Shown here piece by piece: positions 1-11,250 of a stretch of DNA of 64,000 nucleotides (its first letter is position 1; every line of letters begins with the position of its first letter). Below the pieces are notes generated by a model. That model was not told where the DNA came from. It was given only the letters and a program-made list of their open reading frames with translations, and did no database searches. A program made the position numbers and the translations under genes. Source of the DNA: Lichenostomus cassidix (taxonomy: Eukaryota > Chordata > Aves > Passeriformes > Meliphagidae); NCBI GenBank assembly GCA_008360975.2, contig CM039183.1:55602850-55666849 (forward strand). Direction: 5' to 3'.

Positions 1-690
1 ACTTAAATTATGTTAATAAATGAATAACTCTGGAGGGAATAAAGACAAAATAGATTTGCTCATATAACAATAACTTCACATTGGCTAGACAAGTTGACTA
101 CAAACCACCCACAACTCTTCCCTCTGTGATCTTACACTTTGACTTCACCATTATAACAATTTTAGAGGATGTATCTGATCATTATTCAAATTCAGGCAGA
201 AGTACCCAGCTCTTCTCTAACTCCAGAGCTCGGAGCTCACCTGGTTCTGTGGCACATCTTTTTATTCCCACTGGGAAGATCTCCTAAGTAGTACCCAAAA
301 CATTCCTTCCACTCTTTTAAAAAGCCACCAAATTAAAAACTGATGTCACCAAGATACAGCATAGATATTGGAATAAAAAAACCAGACAACACGATGCACT
401 GTGTATTAATAGATATACACCAATACATCAAAACCCTTTCCTTGGTTCGATTCAAGAGCAGGCTAGGCGCAAATGCGGACCTAACGCAGTGCATATTTGT
501 AGCGCAGTGAACCACACAGATATAGGCAGACAAGCCTGAAAATACAACATAAACACATCGACATCGCACAGAAGTAACCATCTCCCCCCTCAGACCTATC
601 CGGTATTTGTTTCGGCACATCGAATCCTACACAGACGAACCATCACAGGGAGAGGGGAAACCCTGCCGCCCCGCAGCAGAGTCCGGCTCA
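1..690. other. Non-coding flank, no gene seen
   Basis: I see no exon or repeat that I can support here. If the minus-strand exon at 1293-1397 is real, this stretch lies in the first intron of that gene. The short open frames are unremarkable. Confidence 0.5.
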
Positions 691-699
691 CCCCTGTGA

Positions 700-1250
700 G
701 GGAGCGGGGCACGGACAGGGAGAGGCGCAGGGACAGGGACAGGAACAGGGACAGGGACAAGGAGAGGGGCAGGGACAGGGACAGGGACAGGGGCAGGGAC
801 AGGGACAGGGACAGGGAGAGGCGCAGGGACAGGGACAGGAACAGGGACAGGGAGAGGGGCAGGGAGAGGCGCAGGGAGAGGCGCAGGGACAGGGACAGGG
901 AGAGGGGCAGGGGCAGGGAGAGGGACAGGAACAGGGACAGGGACAGGGAGAGGGACAGGGGCAGGGAGAGGCGCAGGGACAGGGACAGGGGCAGGGGCAG
1001 GGACAGGTAGAGGGACAGGAACAGGGACAGGGAGAGGGGCAGGGGCAGGGAGAGGGGCAGGGACAAGGGCAGGGAGAGGGGCAGGAACAGGGAGAGGGAC
1101 AGGGGCAGGGAGAGGCGCAGGGACAGGGGCAGGGAGAGGGGCAGGAACAGGGGCAGGGAGAGGGACAGGGAGAGGCGCAGGGACAGGGACAGCGGCAGGG
1201 AGAGGGGCAGGAACAGGGAGAGGGAGGGGGCAGGGAGAGGGTCAGGGAAA
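700..1250. repeat. G-rich hexamer tandem array (GGGACA family)
   Basis: About 550 bases consist almost wholly of 6-base units: GGGACA with the variants GGGAGA, GGGGCA, GGAACA and GGCGCA. The unit is two codons long and its common variants contain no stop, so several frames on both strands stay open. These give long Arg/Asp/Glu (plus strand) and Ser/Leu/Pro/Cys (minus strand) open frames that are artefacts. Runs of GGG separated by three bases give strong G-quadruplex potential on the plus strand. The array begins about 40 bases beyond the splice donor of the minus-strand exon at 1293-1397, so it would lie in that gene's first intron with the G-rich strand as template. Confidence 0.93.
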
Positions 1251-1292
1251 GTGGCAGTGGCGGGGCAGGCAGTGTGCTGGCCCCGGCGGTAC

Positions 1293-1397
1293 CTGTCCGA
1301 GAGGCGCGGCCGGGCCCAGCAGCGCGGCGGCCAGAGGCGGCAGCAGCAGCGACAGCGGCAGCAGCAGCAGCCCCCGTCGTCCCAGCGCCGCCTCCAT
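1293..1397 (-). CDS. First coding exon, signal-peptide-like, unidentified gene
   Basis: Reading leftward, an ATG at 1397-1395 in good context (GCAAGATGG) opens 35 codons beginning [16 protein letters not shown]. The pattern is a short N-region with two Arg, a long Leu/Pro/Ala hydrophobic core, then a helix-breaking Gly/Pro/Ala region ending in LGQ, which is typical of a secretory signal peptide. The exon closes in phase 0 at CAG with a GTACCG donor at 1292-1291. Read-through would hit a stop about 17 codons later, so the frame is too short to stand out as an open frame. It sits in a CpG-dense patch. I do not recognise the product. In mammals TAGAP lies divergently next to FNDC1, but TAGAP is a cytosolic RhoGAP without a signal peptide, so this is probably another gene. 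All other exons lie beyond the left edge. The call rests on the signal-like peptide, donor and CpG context only. Confidence 0.5.
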
Positions 1398-1478
1398 CTT
1401 GCGACCCGGGAATTAAAACGAAGTGAAACATCAACAGGCGGGGCCGGGAGGAAGCGGGGGAAGCGGCGGGAGGGGGCC

Positions 1479-1528
1479 GGCCCTGCCCCGGCCCTGCCCC
1501 TGTCGCTGTCACTGTCCCTGCCCCTGGC
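1479..1528. repeat. C-rich hexamer run, opposite orientation to main array
   Basis: A short run of CCCTGC, CCCTGT and related units is the reverse complement of the GGGACA-type array at 700-1250. The two flank the minus-strand exon as an imperfect inverted pair. This could be hairpin-forming or simply the same low-complexity drift on the other strand. Confidence 0.6.
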
Positions 1529-1638
1529 TGGGCAGTGCCGCTGCCGGGAGAGCCCGAGTTCGGCGTTGCGGGGTGAGGCGAGGCCACGGAGCTGCGGCTG
1601 CAGCATCCCGTCACGCTTAACAGGCCATTGCAGCCTTT

Positions 1639-1692
1639 GAAAGCACTAGGAGAAGTACCCATATAGAAAGCACTAAGAGAAGTAGCCATATA
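1639..1692. repeat. Two tandem 27-base copies
   Basis: A 27-base unit starting GAAAGCACTA and ending CCATATA occurs twice head to tail (1639-1665 and 1666-1692) with two mismatches. No function is apparent. Confidence 0.9.
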
Positions 1693-1699
1693 GACAGTG

Positions 1700-4600
1700 T
1701 TGGTAACTGCAGCTGTGTGTGACATGGCCAGCGTAAGGCGTGAGGCTCCCGTCAGACACCTGCTGCGGGCGGAGAGCGTCAGAGGGCCGGAGCGACACCG
1801 GGCTGAGCCCTCAGCACCACACTGCACCAAAGGGCTCTGGAAAGCAAAAGCAGGCAGAGTACTCCAGGAGGGAGCAGAAGAATCACCGGAAAGGAAGAGA
1901 GCACCAGCAAAAGTTGTCAAGAGCTAGAGGTCATCATCCTAAAGAACAGAAAGCCGAGAGGAACTTAGTAGTGGCAGTCAAAACCGTGGAGGTCTCAGGC
2001 AAAGACAAAACAAGCTGGATCTCCAAGTCAGCAGTGGATTTGATGATAACAAGAGTTTTATTTGCAACAAGAAAGATTGCCATTACCTATTAGCAAAAAA
2101 CCTCCCGATGGTAAGAGTGGCAAATATATTAACATATTGTCTGGGGAGGTTTTAATACCACCATAAATTAGCTGTCCTGTTCAAGCAATCTTTAGCCTGA
2201 TTTTATATTTCTCTATGGCTCCCGACTGGCTGATAATGAACATAAATCATAAAACCCACAGAAACTTACAATTTTATATGCAGTTTGCATTCGTGAGACA
2301 CTGATACAAACATCTGGCACAAGGAACAAGGCACTGGAAAATGAGGCCTAAGAGACTCATATATTATGAAGTATGTTTCACACAATTCCATGAAACCCTC
2401 AAATATTTAATCCCTAAATACATTTGTCATCAGTAGTTCCTGCTGTATTAGAGATAGGAAAAACCAAAGCTGACTTAATTGCCTTTGTAATATCTACAGA
2501 CATCAGTAAAAGAAGAAGGGATAAAAACTGACATCCTAATTTCCACCACTTCTCTTTACCATCGTCTAGTTTACCTAATTTTTCTCATACCTGTCCTTAA
2601 GATTTTTTTTTTAATGTTTTGTTTTTAATCCATTGTGCTTGGTAAACTGAAAGCAATAGGTAAGGGATCTGTTTGTTCACTGTGCAGTCTCATGAGGGAG
2701 AGAACTAGGAGGTCAGTGAGCTCCCCAGCACGGCGTTTTGCTGCCTCTCGTGACGGCTGCAGGAGCATGTTCAGGGATATGATGGATGTCAGAATGCAGC
2801 CCTTGTTGGTACTTGCAGGCATTTGCATATGCTGGTGGGAGGAAGTTTAAATTACCAAAATTCCTAACTGTGAGTTGCATTCTCTATAATTCAGAGTGGG
2901 GGTTGCCTTCCACCAGGAGAATAGTGCAGTGTTTTGTGTAATATATTCATTACCTCAAATGTTTACAAAATGTATCAGAGGCATAATAATTAATGTTATC
3001 AGGGTATGTAAAAATATAGGGAAGCAAACATCTCTGATCAGCAAAATTCAGGCTGGGTTCTGAGCTGACCTTGAGGAATTTAGCATCTCACTGAAATGGA
3101 ATAGTAGATAAATGCCTATTCATTTTCTACTATCTCTGTTTGCACTGTTCCTGGTAAACTACCTATCAGGTAATGCTTTCTTTCTGTTTCTGTCTCCATT
3201 GTTCATTCCTTTTTCTTCCCATCTTTTGCATCCCCTTTTCTTCAATCCTTTTTCTTACTTTCTTTTTATTCTCCTAGAATTTAATTAAAACTTAAAAAAT
3301 ATGGAGTAAAAGTGCTTTCAAGTACTTCTGTTTTCTTCAAATTTCAAAGCTTTCATTAGTCTCACAGCGTAACGATGTCATAACAGTTTTATTTGATGTA
3401 AGTGGTAAAATTCCTTGCAATAACTAAATAACTCATGATCAGTTTCCCAAGTGAATTGTCCTCGGGTGAAAGAGGAGCTTCTCAGTGCTAGGACAAGCTG
3501 TGAGCATAATAGGGCTTTCCCTTTTGGCTCAGCTGCAAGCCTCTTAGGCTCCCCCAGTCTGCCAGTGAACATGTCCTGACATTTTTAGCTATTTAGTAAT
3601 GTTTTAAAGTATATGGTATTGAGACTTACTACTGCATGAGTTGCTGTGTGCCAGAAGTGCTGTATTTCATTTGGTTTATATTTAAGTTGGAAGTGATGGA
3701 AGTGATTTTTTTACTTTTTTACTTTTTAAGTGAACAGCCATTTTTTTCTTTGAACCTTAATTACAGGCACAGGGTATTAGGAAGCAGAAGCCAGTGTAAA
3801 GAATAAGGAAATTAGGATATCGTTTATTTTATCACTAAGAGTGATAAAATCCTGCCCTTGGTTAGTAGTATGTTTTCTTACTGAAGTGCAGAGTACTTAA
3901 AGAAGCAAGTAAATAGTTACATTTCAGGCAGAACAGGCTTGCATGAGACTGATGTACCATCCACATCCCTCCTAAAGTTTCAGAATAATAAATGTAATGC
4001 GTGCTGTGGTGCTTTCTTCTGTCGATAACTGCCATATGGAAGGCTTAAAACCAGCCTTGAATCAATTCTGGCTTGACATACAGGCTGGGAATAAGCTCAC
4101 AAAAACAATACAACACTGCCAACCACTCGATGACAGCACAAACAGCTTTGAGAACTAGCACAATATGGAGGCAGAATACAATGCTCTGCAGTGCAGATCT
4201 TGGCCCCAGGACCAGCCCAGGATGTCTCCAGTACCGTCATGCAGCAGTATAGCATTGAAAAGTGAATTCCTTGCTTGGCTCTTTATAAAGGTGCTATTAG
4301 ATCTGCTATTGCTTTCACTGCTACTTAAAGAGAAGATCTGCTCTCACCAACCTACACACACCTCTGCACTCCCAGCTCCTGCTCCCCCCTTTCCCCTCCC
4401 CTGGTTCCATTTTACTGTACAGTGAGTCAATTCAGGTCACTAATCTGGCAGAAATTAAATTCATCAATAAAAAAACTAGTTTTACAGCAGATTAGTGACT
4501 TGGACCAGCTCATTGTGGGATGAGTACAAGAGCATGATCCAGAAAGAGGTGAGGGCAGTGGCCTGAAGCAGAATTTCTTTACTCTGGGGAGCAGGATCCC

Positions 4601-7600
4601 TTGTTTTGAAGGCAACAAGCCTACTTAGATGAGTTCAGCTGTAACACATAAGCCCGGGAGCACACTACAGCATCTACACTGCAGGAAGGGAATAAATTCT
4701 ATTTGCTTGTCTTTCCTTTCAGAGGCATCTACAGTACTACAGGTCGTGTTGTGACCATGTACTCATGTTAAATACTGGGACTGTTAATAGTTTTGATGCC
4801 CTCTAATTATGTGTGAGGCAGACTAGGTAGAATAAGCACACAGCCCCTCAGTACTCACCCCACTCAAAAGCTGAGTGATCCACATCAAAATGTGTACTTT
4901 GCCATAGGAGGTTGCTCCTGGGGCAGTGTGGGGGTGTGTCTTTTATTTTCCACATCCCCTCCAGGACGGGCTACCTGGAAGCCTGCTCACAGCACTCTCC
5001 ACAAAATCGGATTCATTACCTGATGTACAGCAAGCCAATAAATACACACTCAAAAGAGGTGCCTGGCTTTAATTGATAAGAGGTATGTCCTACCTTGGAG
5101 GTGGACATCAACTCTGAAAAGAGTGTATCCTATAAAAAACATTATAGTATTTTAAGTACCATCTATTTTACCTGAAAGGTGGCCTGTTTAGGACTAGGCA
5201 GTCTCACAAAAAGCAGTTATTCATTGCTTTCTAGTGCATATGATACTGAATGGAGGGGAGTCCCCTCCATATCACCATCACCATCATCTCATTCCACAGG
5301 CGTGAAAATCCTGTTGGATGTGATTTAAGGGAGGGAACAGGATAAAATTCTTTCCTTCTCTGTGAATCAGTCTAGTGACCATGGCCTGTACTGTAGCCGT
5401 GACACTGCAGCTGATTTCTCTTCAGCTAGTGGGATTGAGGGTTTTTTTTGTATTCTCATGGAATGCATTTGAACATTTCCATGCGTATCTCTCTGTAGAG
5501 AAAATGCATATTTGATGCTCACTGAAACAAACACTGGCAGAGACAGACCAGAAGGAATAAGAAAAGCATTATATACTGAAACAAGATTCTTTCAGTGCAG
5601 TACAAAGAAATGGGAGTTACTTTGCTTTGAATGAGAGTACCAAAAATAAAAAATGAAGCAGATAAAATACATTTGTGTAGTACTAGGAATCCTTGGATAT
5701 CAAGGCAGTGAAAAATGATAGCTATTGATGCTGCAGCATTAAAATCAATATTTGCATATCTTTAACCTAATGCATTGCTACCATGATTTATGTTGTATCA
5801 TTGGTAACTTAGTTTCCAGCAGTATAAGATATTCTCACTGAAAATGCTGTCTTAGCCATCAGTTTTATAGCTAGCAATTTCTTTATGTTTAAAATGCATT
5901 GGTACAGAAGTAACACTCTGTACCAAGCCAACTCTGCAAAACCTCAGCAAAACCATTCTTTTTTTTTCCCCTTCCAAAAGAATGAATTTGATCCAATTTG
6001 TTAATTACATTGAACTTTGGTTGTGTATAGAAATACTGTAAACAGTGGGCCCAGCTCACAATCAAGTAGCATGAACTCATTGTATTAAGGTCATGAGAAA
6101 GTATTGTTTAAAGAAAAAAAAAAAAGATAGCTACTCTGCCATCCTGTAACACCAAACAAAATGGCTACTCAGGACTGGGTCTTTTCAATTACAGCACTGT
6201 TTTTTAGCTTGAATCAGGACAGGTCATCTGTTTTCCTAGTAAATGTAGATGCTTTACATTTTCAAAGGTACCAAAGCAAACTGACATAGCGGTTTGCAGC
6301 AGAGTCAATAGCCCCATTTACTGATTTAGGGAGGTTTTTTTTAATAAATAAACAGTTATTACATAGGTATTACTGTGAACCAAGCCCATTGTCCAAAGCA
6401 ATCCCATTTCTTGTCTAATTAAAAGTCTTTGCATAAGAATATGTTTTTATAATGCATAGCTGCTATGCAACTTATTAAAATCATGTATCTTCCTGGTTTG
6501 CACTTTGTACCAACACAAAACAGTGAATCAACATTCAGTAAAATGTAGCACTATATAGAAAATAATGTGTAAAAAAACCATTCAATATCTTGAATTAAAG
6601 CATTTACACTGCATAGGCATTCATATAAGGATATAGTATAATAAAACTTATCAAATATACAAGCATGCAGCAGTTGCCAGTTATTCAGAGATCTAGAAAT
6701 GATTGCACATTGATTTCCTCAAATATAAATTAGATTATCCAAACAGATTTTTTAGCCACTCTCATTTGCAGTGGCAACCACTCTCCCTTGCAGTGGCAAA
6801 CTCTGTTCTCATGTGCTTTGCAGATGTGATCTATATAACAGGCCTAAGCCATGCTGCTGAATTGTACACATCTGTGATAAATACTGTGTTTTGGAATGGG
6901 AAGAATCATGAGAAGCTATCTGTACTTCTCATAGCAGAACTTGGAGACTACACATGCTCGGATTGAACAAAATATATTAAAATCAACATACTGTGTTCTC
7001 CTTGGAGAATAACACTGTAACCTTGCCACATACCTAGGTACTGCTTAAGCTGGCCATGCAGTTTTCAAAATGAGTTTAGACAGATTTTTCTATTGGATAT
7101 TTATTCCATCAGAAGAGGTATAGTGGGAAACTTATGAAATACATACCCTTTTTGCTCTGCAAACTTTACCTGCTACTTTTAGATTATATAGGGAAATACA
7201 GTGCAGTACCAAAGTCACACTCAGAGATTTAAAATATATTTGCAGAGATCTTCTTTCTTAATTTGCTCGTTTGAAGGTGGTGGTGTTGAATACGATGGTG
7301 AGCTTGGACCATCTTAGTTGTCACAAAATAACAAGTAACCAGGTAAGACCCCTTCTGTGGCCAAATGCCACATGGAGGGTAAAGCTGAGGTCACACGGCT
7401 CGAAGTTGTCTGTGGTTTTGACTTGCTTGTTATTGCCTAGACTTCTTTGCTGTAATGTTTCAGAAAGAATAATTTAGAAGCACATTTCATGCCACTCACA
7501 TTCAAGAGCTGCTTTGAACTTGAGCAAATTCAGCCAGGTGCAGTAAGAGAGCAAGGTAGTGACAGTCATAGGCAGAATGAGATGACAGAGCCCCAGTACC

Positions 7601-8160
7601 AAGCCCATCAAGCAGGAAGAAAGGAGAACAGAAACCTTATACAGTCTTTATTCACCACAGAAGGGGAAAAGGGAGAAGACTACAAATGCAAAAAAAAAGA
7701 CCACATTTTTCCCCAAATGCACCTGTGAAAGTATCTGTTGATTTTCTTTGAACACTTGCAGGAGAGGGAAGCCATTACATTACTAACACCTTTCTCCTCC
7801 TCCCCACCAAGGAAGCAAGATGTCCCAGCACAGCGCTAGGAAATACCTGTTTGGAGAACAGCAACCAAGCCCAGCTGCAGCTCCAACCCACCAGTATTCA
7901 CTACCCACATGATGATGGTTGTGAACTGTGCCATGGTCAGCTCCTCGGGAACGAGAAACTTGGTTTTGTACAAGAGAGGAAATTATTTCTCTTTATGGTA
8001 TTTCTCAACAATTACCTGTTTTGATTAGAGCTACACGTAGCAAAACCTAAAATACCCAGGTTCCTTCCCCTCCTCTCACACACTTTAGAGAGAAGTTCCC
8101 AGCACTTCTTTTAATAAATAGGGGCAACGACCTCCGATAACAAAACAGAGATTTACTGGG
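1700..8160. other. Intergenic, no gene seen
   Basis: AT-rich sequence with only short, unrelated open frames. I found no exon with convincing splice signals, no RNA gene and no clear interspersed repeat. There are simple poly-A and poly-T runs, for example near 2600 and 6115. The stretch may hold distal promoter elements of either flanking gene, but nothing specific can be read. Confidence 0.5.
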
Positions 8161-8179
8161 ACTTTTTTTGTCGGGAACT

Positions 8180-8420
8180 ACACGTGGATTCCATCTACTT
8201 CTTCCAGCCGGGTGGCAGCGCGGGAGGGGAGAGAAGAGAAGGGTTCCGTGTGCGCGCAGCTCCTCCCGAGACTCTTCCCGAGCTGGAAGGGCTGGTCCAG
8301 CCGCGCCCCGCACACCGCCCGCATCCTCCCACCGTCCGCGCCCCGCATGGGAAACGCGCTGCTGCTGAGCCCGCCTCTCCCGCCTGTGACAGCGGCCCTG
8401 GCATTTCTCATCTCCTCACA
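8180..8420. promoter_or_regulatory. Orphan GC/CpG-rich patch
   Basis: About 240 bases are strikingly richer in GC and CpG than the surroundings, with many CGCG, CCGC and GCGC words. This resembles a small CpG island or promoter. Several short frames overlap on both strands, as expected of GC-rich DNA, and none has a recognisable domain. It could be the promoter of an unannotated non-coding transcript, an upstream alternative promoter, or a relic. Confidence 0.4.
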
Positions 8421-8786
8421 CTGCTTCTTTTCTGAACACACTTGAGAGCTGAGTTTTAACTCTGGTCTTGTCTCTGAGCACTGTTGTGATTTTAAGGGTT
8501 TTCAAGTGGGCTTCGGGTCCATGTATTTGCTAAATTTGATGAGACAGATTCCTTGCCTTTTGGACTGCTTGTTCGCCTGCTTTTACTTCGGCTGTCAAGA
8601 TGGCTTTGCAGCCAAACATAGCTCAGCAAGGAGTAAAGTTAACTCCAGGGTGGCTATTGTGTGAGTAAATCAACTCAGTGGATGTCTGAAACTGATCCTC
8701 ATTACTCGTTTACTTTACGTATCCCTTTAAAATATAAGAATTTTCATTTCATTTTATTCAATTTTCATTATGATTATGGTCTATTT

Positions 8787-8891
8787 GATGCAGCACTTAG
8801 GGACATGGTTTAGTCATGGCTTTGACAGTGCTCGTTAATGGATGAGCTCAATGATCTTACAGGTCTTTTCCAAATCAGATTCTGTGATTTT
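8787..8891 (+). mobile_element. CR1 LINE fragment, 3' end
   Basis: The sequence from GATGCAGCACTTAGGGACAT to AGATTCTGTGATT matches the familiar avian CR1 3' untranslated tail: 'cacttagggacatggtttag', then 'aatgatctta-aggtcttttccaa', then a degenerate ATTCTGTGATT end. It is a short, diverged, 5'-truncated copy in plus orientation. The same tail recurs at 45.7-45.8 kb. Confidence 0.85.
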
Positions 8892-8894
8892 ACC

Positions 8895-9965
8895 AAGCTA
8901 AGGGCAACTGGAAGTTGCTACGGTTTGTGAGTTACAGTTTGTAAATTACAGGTTTGGCTGCTTTTTCAAGGCAAAGTCAATGAGTGTCACCTAAGATCAC
9001 GTTGAAAAGGAACATCTTTATTAAAGTGTGTGTGCACTATGTATGCATGTGTCACAATTTTTCAGCCTTTCCAGAAGAGAGTTTCCAGTGGTTGCAGTCG
9101 TTAATGCTGCTGAGCTGTCCTTATCTCTTGATCTGGAAGTGATGAATTTCAGCCACAGCACAAGCTCCCCCCCGTGGCACCACAAATTTTATTGTGCAGA
9201 GAAGACACTTTGCTTTGAGGGATTCATAAGCAAGAGCTCTGAGCTTTGAGAAAGTACTTGAGCCTCCGCTGGAAGGACTTGGATACAGCTCATCCTCGTG
9301 AGTAGACCTCTGCATCAGGACAGGTAAGCGCAGGGGTTTGCCTGTGTAACTGGGTCTAACTTAACCTCTTTTGAGTGAGGTGAGGTGACACACTGGAGAA
9401 ACGTGAGTGAAGGAGGATTTGTGCCACATCATTATTTAATTGTATTTTCTTTTTAAACAGTAAAGTCTTAAAGACCTGCAATCCTTAATTTGATTTCCTC
9501 TGCAGTGATAGTATCCACTGGATTTGTGTTTAGCTTCCCCACACGAGTGTGAACAAAACCAGTTCACTCATCTTTCACAGCCCTTGCCCTGTTATAAAGA
9601 ATCCGAATAGTGCATTTTGCATTCAGCTATGTCTAAGAGAAAAGTAATTTACTGTCCCCACATAGCCACTCACCTGATCATCACTACCTGCTGCCTTCTT
9701 CCCAGTTAAAAGGGGAGCTGTTCTTGGACTGAGAATTGGTAGTCATCCTGTGTGAAGAGAAATGTGTTTCATTTGATGTTCTCTTTTGGTGTGTGGGGGC
9801 AGCACAGGTTGTAAGACATTTTATGTTCTGTTTCACAGCATCCTCTCTTGACAGCAGTGAATGTGGAACTTTGAAAATCAGATTACTGATAGAAGTAACA
9901 TGTAATGATCCAAACCATGGTCTTCGTAGGGAACATCTGGTGGCCAGTTATTTCCATTTCTGCTG
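8895..9965. other. Intergenic, no gene seen
   Basis: No exon, RNA gene or repeat could be supported between the CR1 fragment and the assembly gap. Confidence 0.5.
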
Positions 9966-10465
9966 NNNNNNNNNNNNNNNNNNNNNNNNNNNNNNNNNNN
10001 NNNNNNNNNNNNNNNNNNNNNNNNNNNNNNNNNNNNNNNNNNNNNNNNNNNNNNNNNNNNNNNNNNNNNNNNNNNNNNNNNNNNNNNNNNNNNNNNNNNN
10101 NNNNNNNNNNNNNNNNNNNNNNNNNNNNNNNNNNNNNNNNNNNNNNNNNNNNNNNNNNNNNNNNNNNNNNNNNNNNNNNNNNNNNNNNNNNNNNNNNNNN
10201 NNNNNNNNNNNNNNNNNNNNNNNNNNNNNNNNNNNNNNNNNNNNNNNNNNNNNNNNNNNNNNNNNNNNNNNNNNNNNNNNNNNNNNNNNNNNNNNNNNNN
10301 NNNNNNNNNNNNNNNNNNNNNNNNNNNNNNNNNNNNNNNNNNNNNNNNNNNNNNNNNNNNNNNNNNNNNNNNNNNNNNNNNNNNNNNNNNNNNNNNNNNN
10401 NNNNNNNNNNNNNNNNNNNNNNNNNNNNNNNNNNNNNNNNNNNNNNNNNNNNNNNNNNNNNNNNN
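9966..10465. other. Assembly gap of 500 N
   Basis: Exactly 500 undetermined bases, a round number suggesting a placeholder gap of unknown true size. Open frames drawn across it are meaningless. Missing sequence here could include exons or GC-rich DNA. Confidence 0.99.
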
Positions 10466-10689
10466 CAGATCTTCATGCCTCATGCCACATGGAAGGTAGA
10501 CTTAACCATTATAGATCATTAGAGCATTTCCATTAAAAAGAGGAATTTCTGGTTGCTCTCAAATAGGACTCAATAGTTGCTCAAATAGTTGCTCTCAAAT
10601 AGATGAAAGCATTAATATATTCTTCTAATACTTATTCTTGGTATTGGTGAGTGACTTTAAAATTTCTGAAACAAAAATGTTAGATGACT

Positions 10690-11250
10690 TTACAATACGA
10701 GAACAGGATCTTGCTGTCTTTCCACCTGGCTCTTCCTGTGCAACCTCTCTTTCACTGGGTTTATTTGGGAATATTTCTCATCTCTAGTTCCATCAGGACT
10801 AGAGACGTGTCCTGTTAAGTTTGAGCTGCTTGGTATTAAAGATTTTGAAAAATTGTGCCAAAAGAAGCTGGAACTCTCTTCCATCTTTACCAATGGTCAT
10901 ACATAAATTACAGATTGTGTTTCCATAGCTTGCCTTACTTCAGAGACACTTTTTGCTGTTGCTTAGAGTAGTTGCTGTAGTTCAGATGAGATAAAAGATA
11001 ATGGTATTGATGTGATTTTGGCTTGACATGGTATATCTAGATCAGGTTTTAAAAACTCTGCTTGAGGTTCTTCAGTAACTTTGAGAGGATGAGAGACTTC
11101 AGAAATGAATGCTTTGTCCTCTTGGTTAGCATGAGTTAGTGAGAAGCCTTTTTGCAGAGGATGCTTTTCAGCTGAAAAACACCCTTTTGGGCCATCTTCC
11201 TGTTTCTTCATGCTCTTCCACAACTTTCTAGAGTGACCCCATGACTCGAC
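10690..11250 (-). pseudogene. Coding-like block with internal stops, unidentified
   Basis: Reading leftward from about 11250, one frame gives roughly 185 codons of protein-like, low-Leu, Ser/Lys/Glu-rich sequence. It contains motifs such as SWGHSRKLWKSMKKQEDG and HVSSPDGTRDEKYSQINP. Only two in-frame stops interrupt it (about 10963-10965 and 10912-10914) before a final stop near 10690. By chance this AT-rich DNA should show a stop every 15-20 codons. There is a TTCTCTCTCTTCTCATTAG acceptor-like site upstream at about 11302-11320, but the frame is not open right up to it. It could be the decayed last exon of a divergent neighbour of FNDC1; TAGAP is the mammalian neighbour on that strand. However, I see no match to TAGAP that I trust. 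It could also be chance. Confidence 0.3.

Larger units (their letters stand above)
1255..1620 (-). promoter_or_regulatory. CpG-dense promoter patch of minus-strand gene
   Basis: This is very GC- and CpG-rich sequence around and upstream of the putative minus-strand first exon. It has CGG-rich and CCG-rich segments, GGGCGGGG-like boxes and no obvious TATA box. That fits a CpG-island promoter. The transcription start is not determinable by eye. Confidence 0.55.

Noticed and set aside
596..1920. Long minus-strand open frames (336 and 410 codons) and the plus-strand Arg/Asp/Glu frame over the hexamer array
   Set aside because: They are products of stop-free hexamer repeats and GC-rich DNA read in wrong frames. 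The plausible coding exon at 1293-1397 is in the third frame.
8168..8445. Several 66-88 codon frames on both strands in the 8.2 kb CpG patch
   Set aside because: They overlap in many frames of GC-rich DNA, with no domain, no good splice structure and no recognisable signal peptide.
9736..10536. Open frames running across the assembly gap
   Set aside because: They consist mostly of undetermined residues from 500 N.
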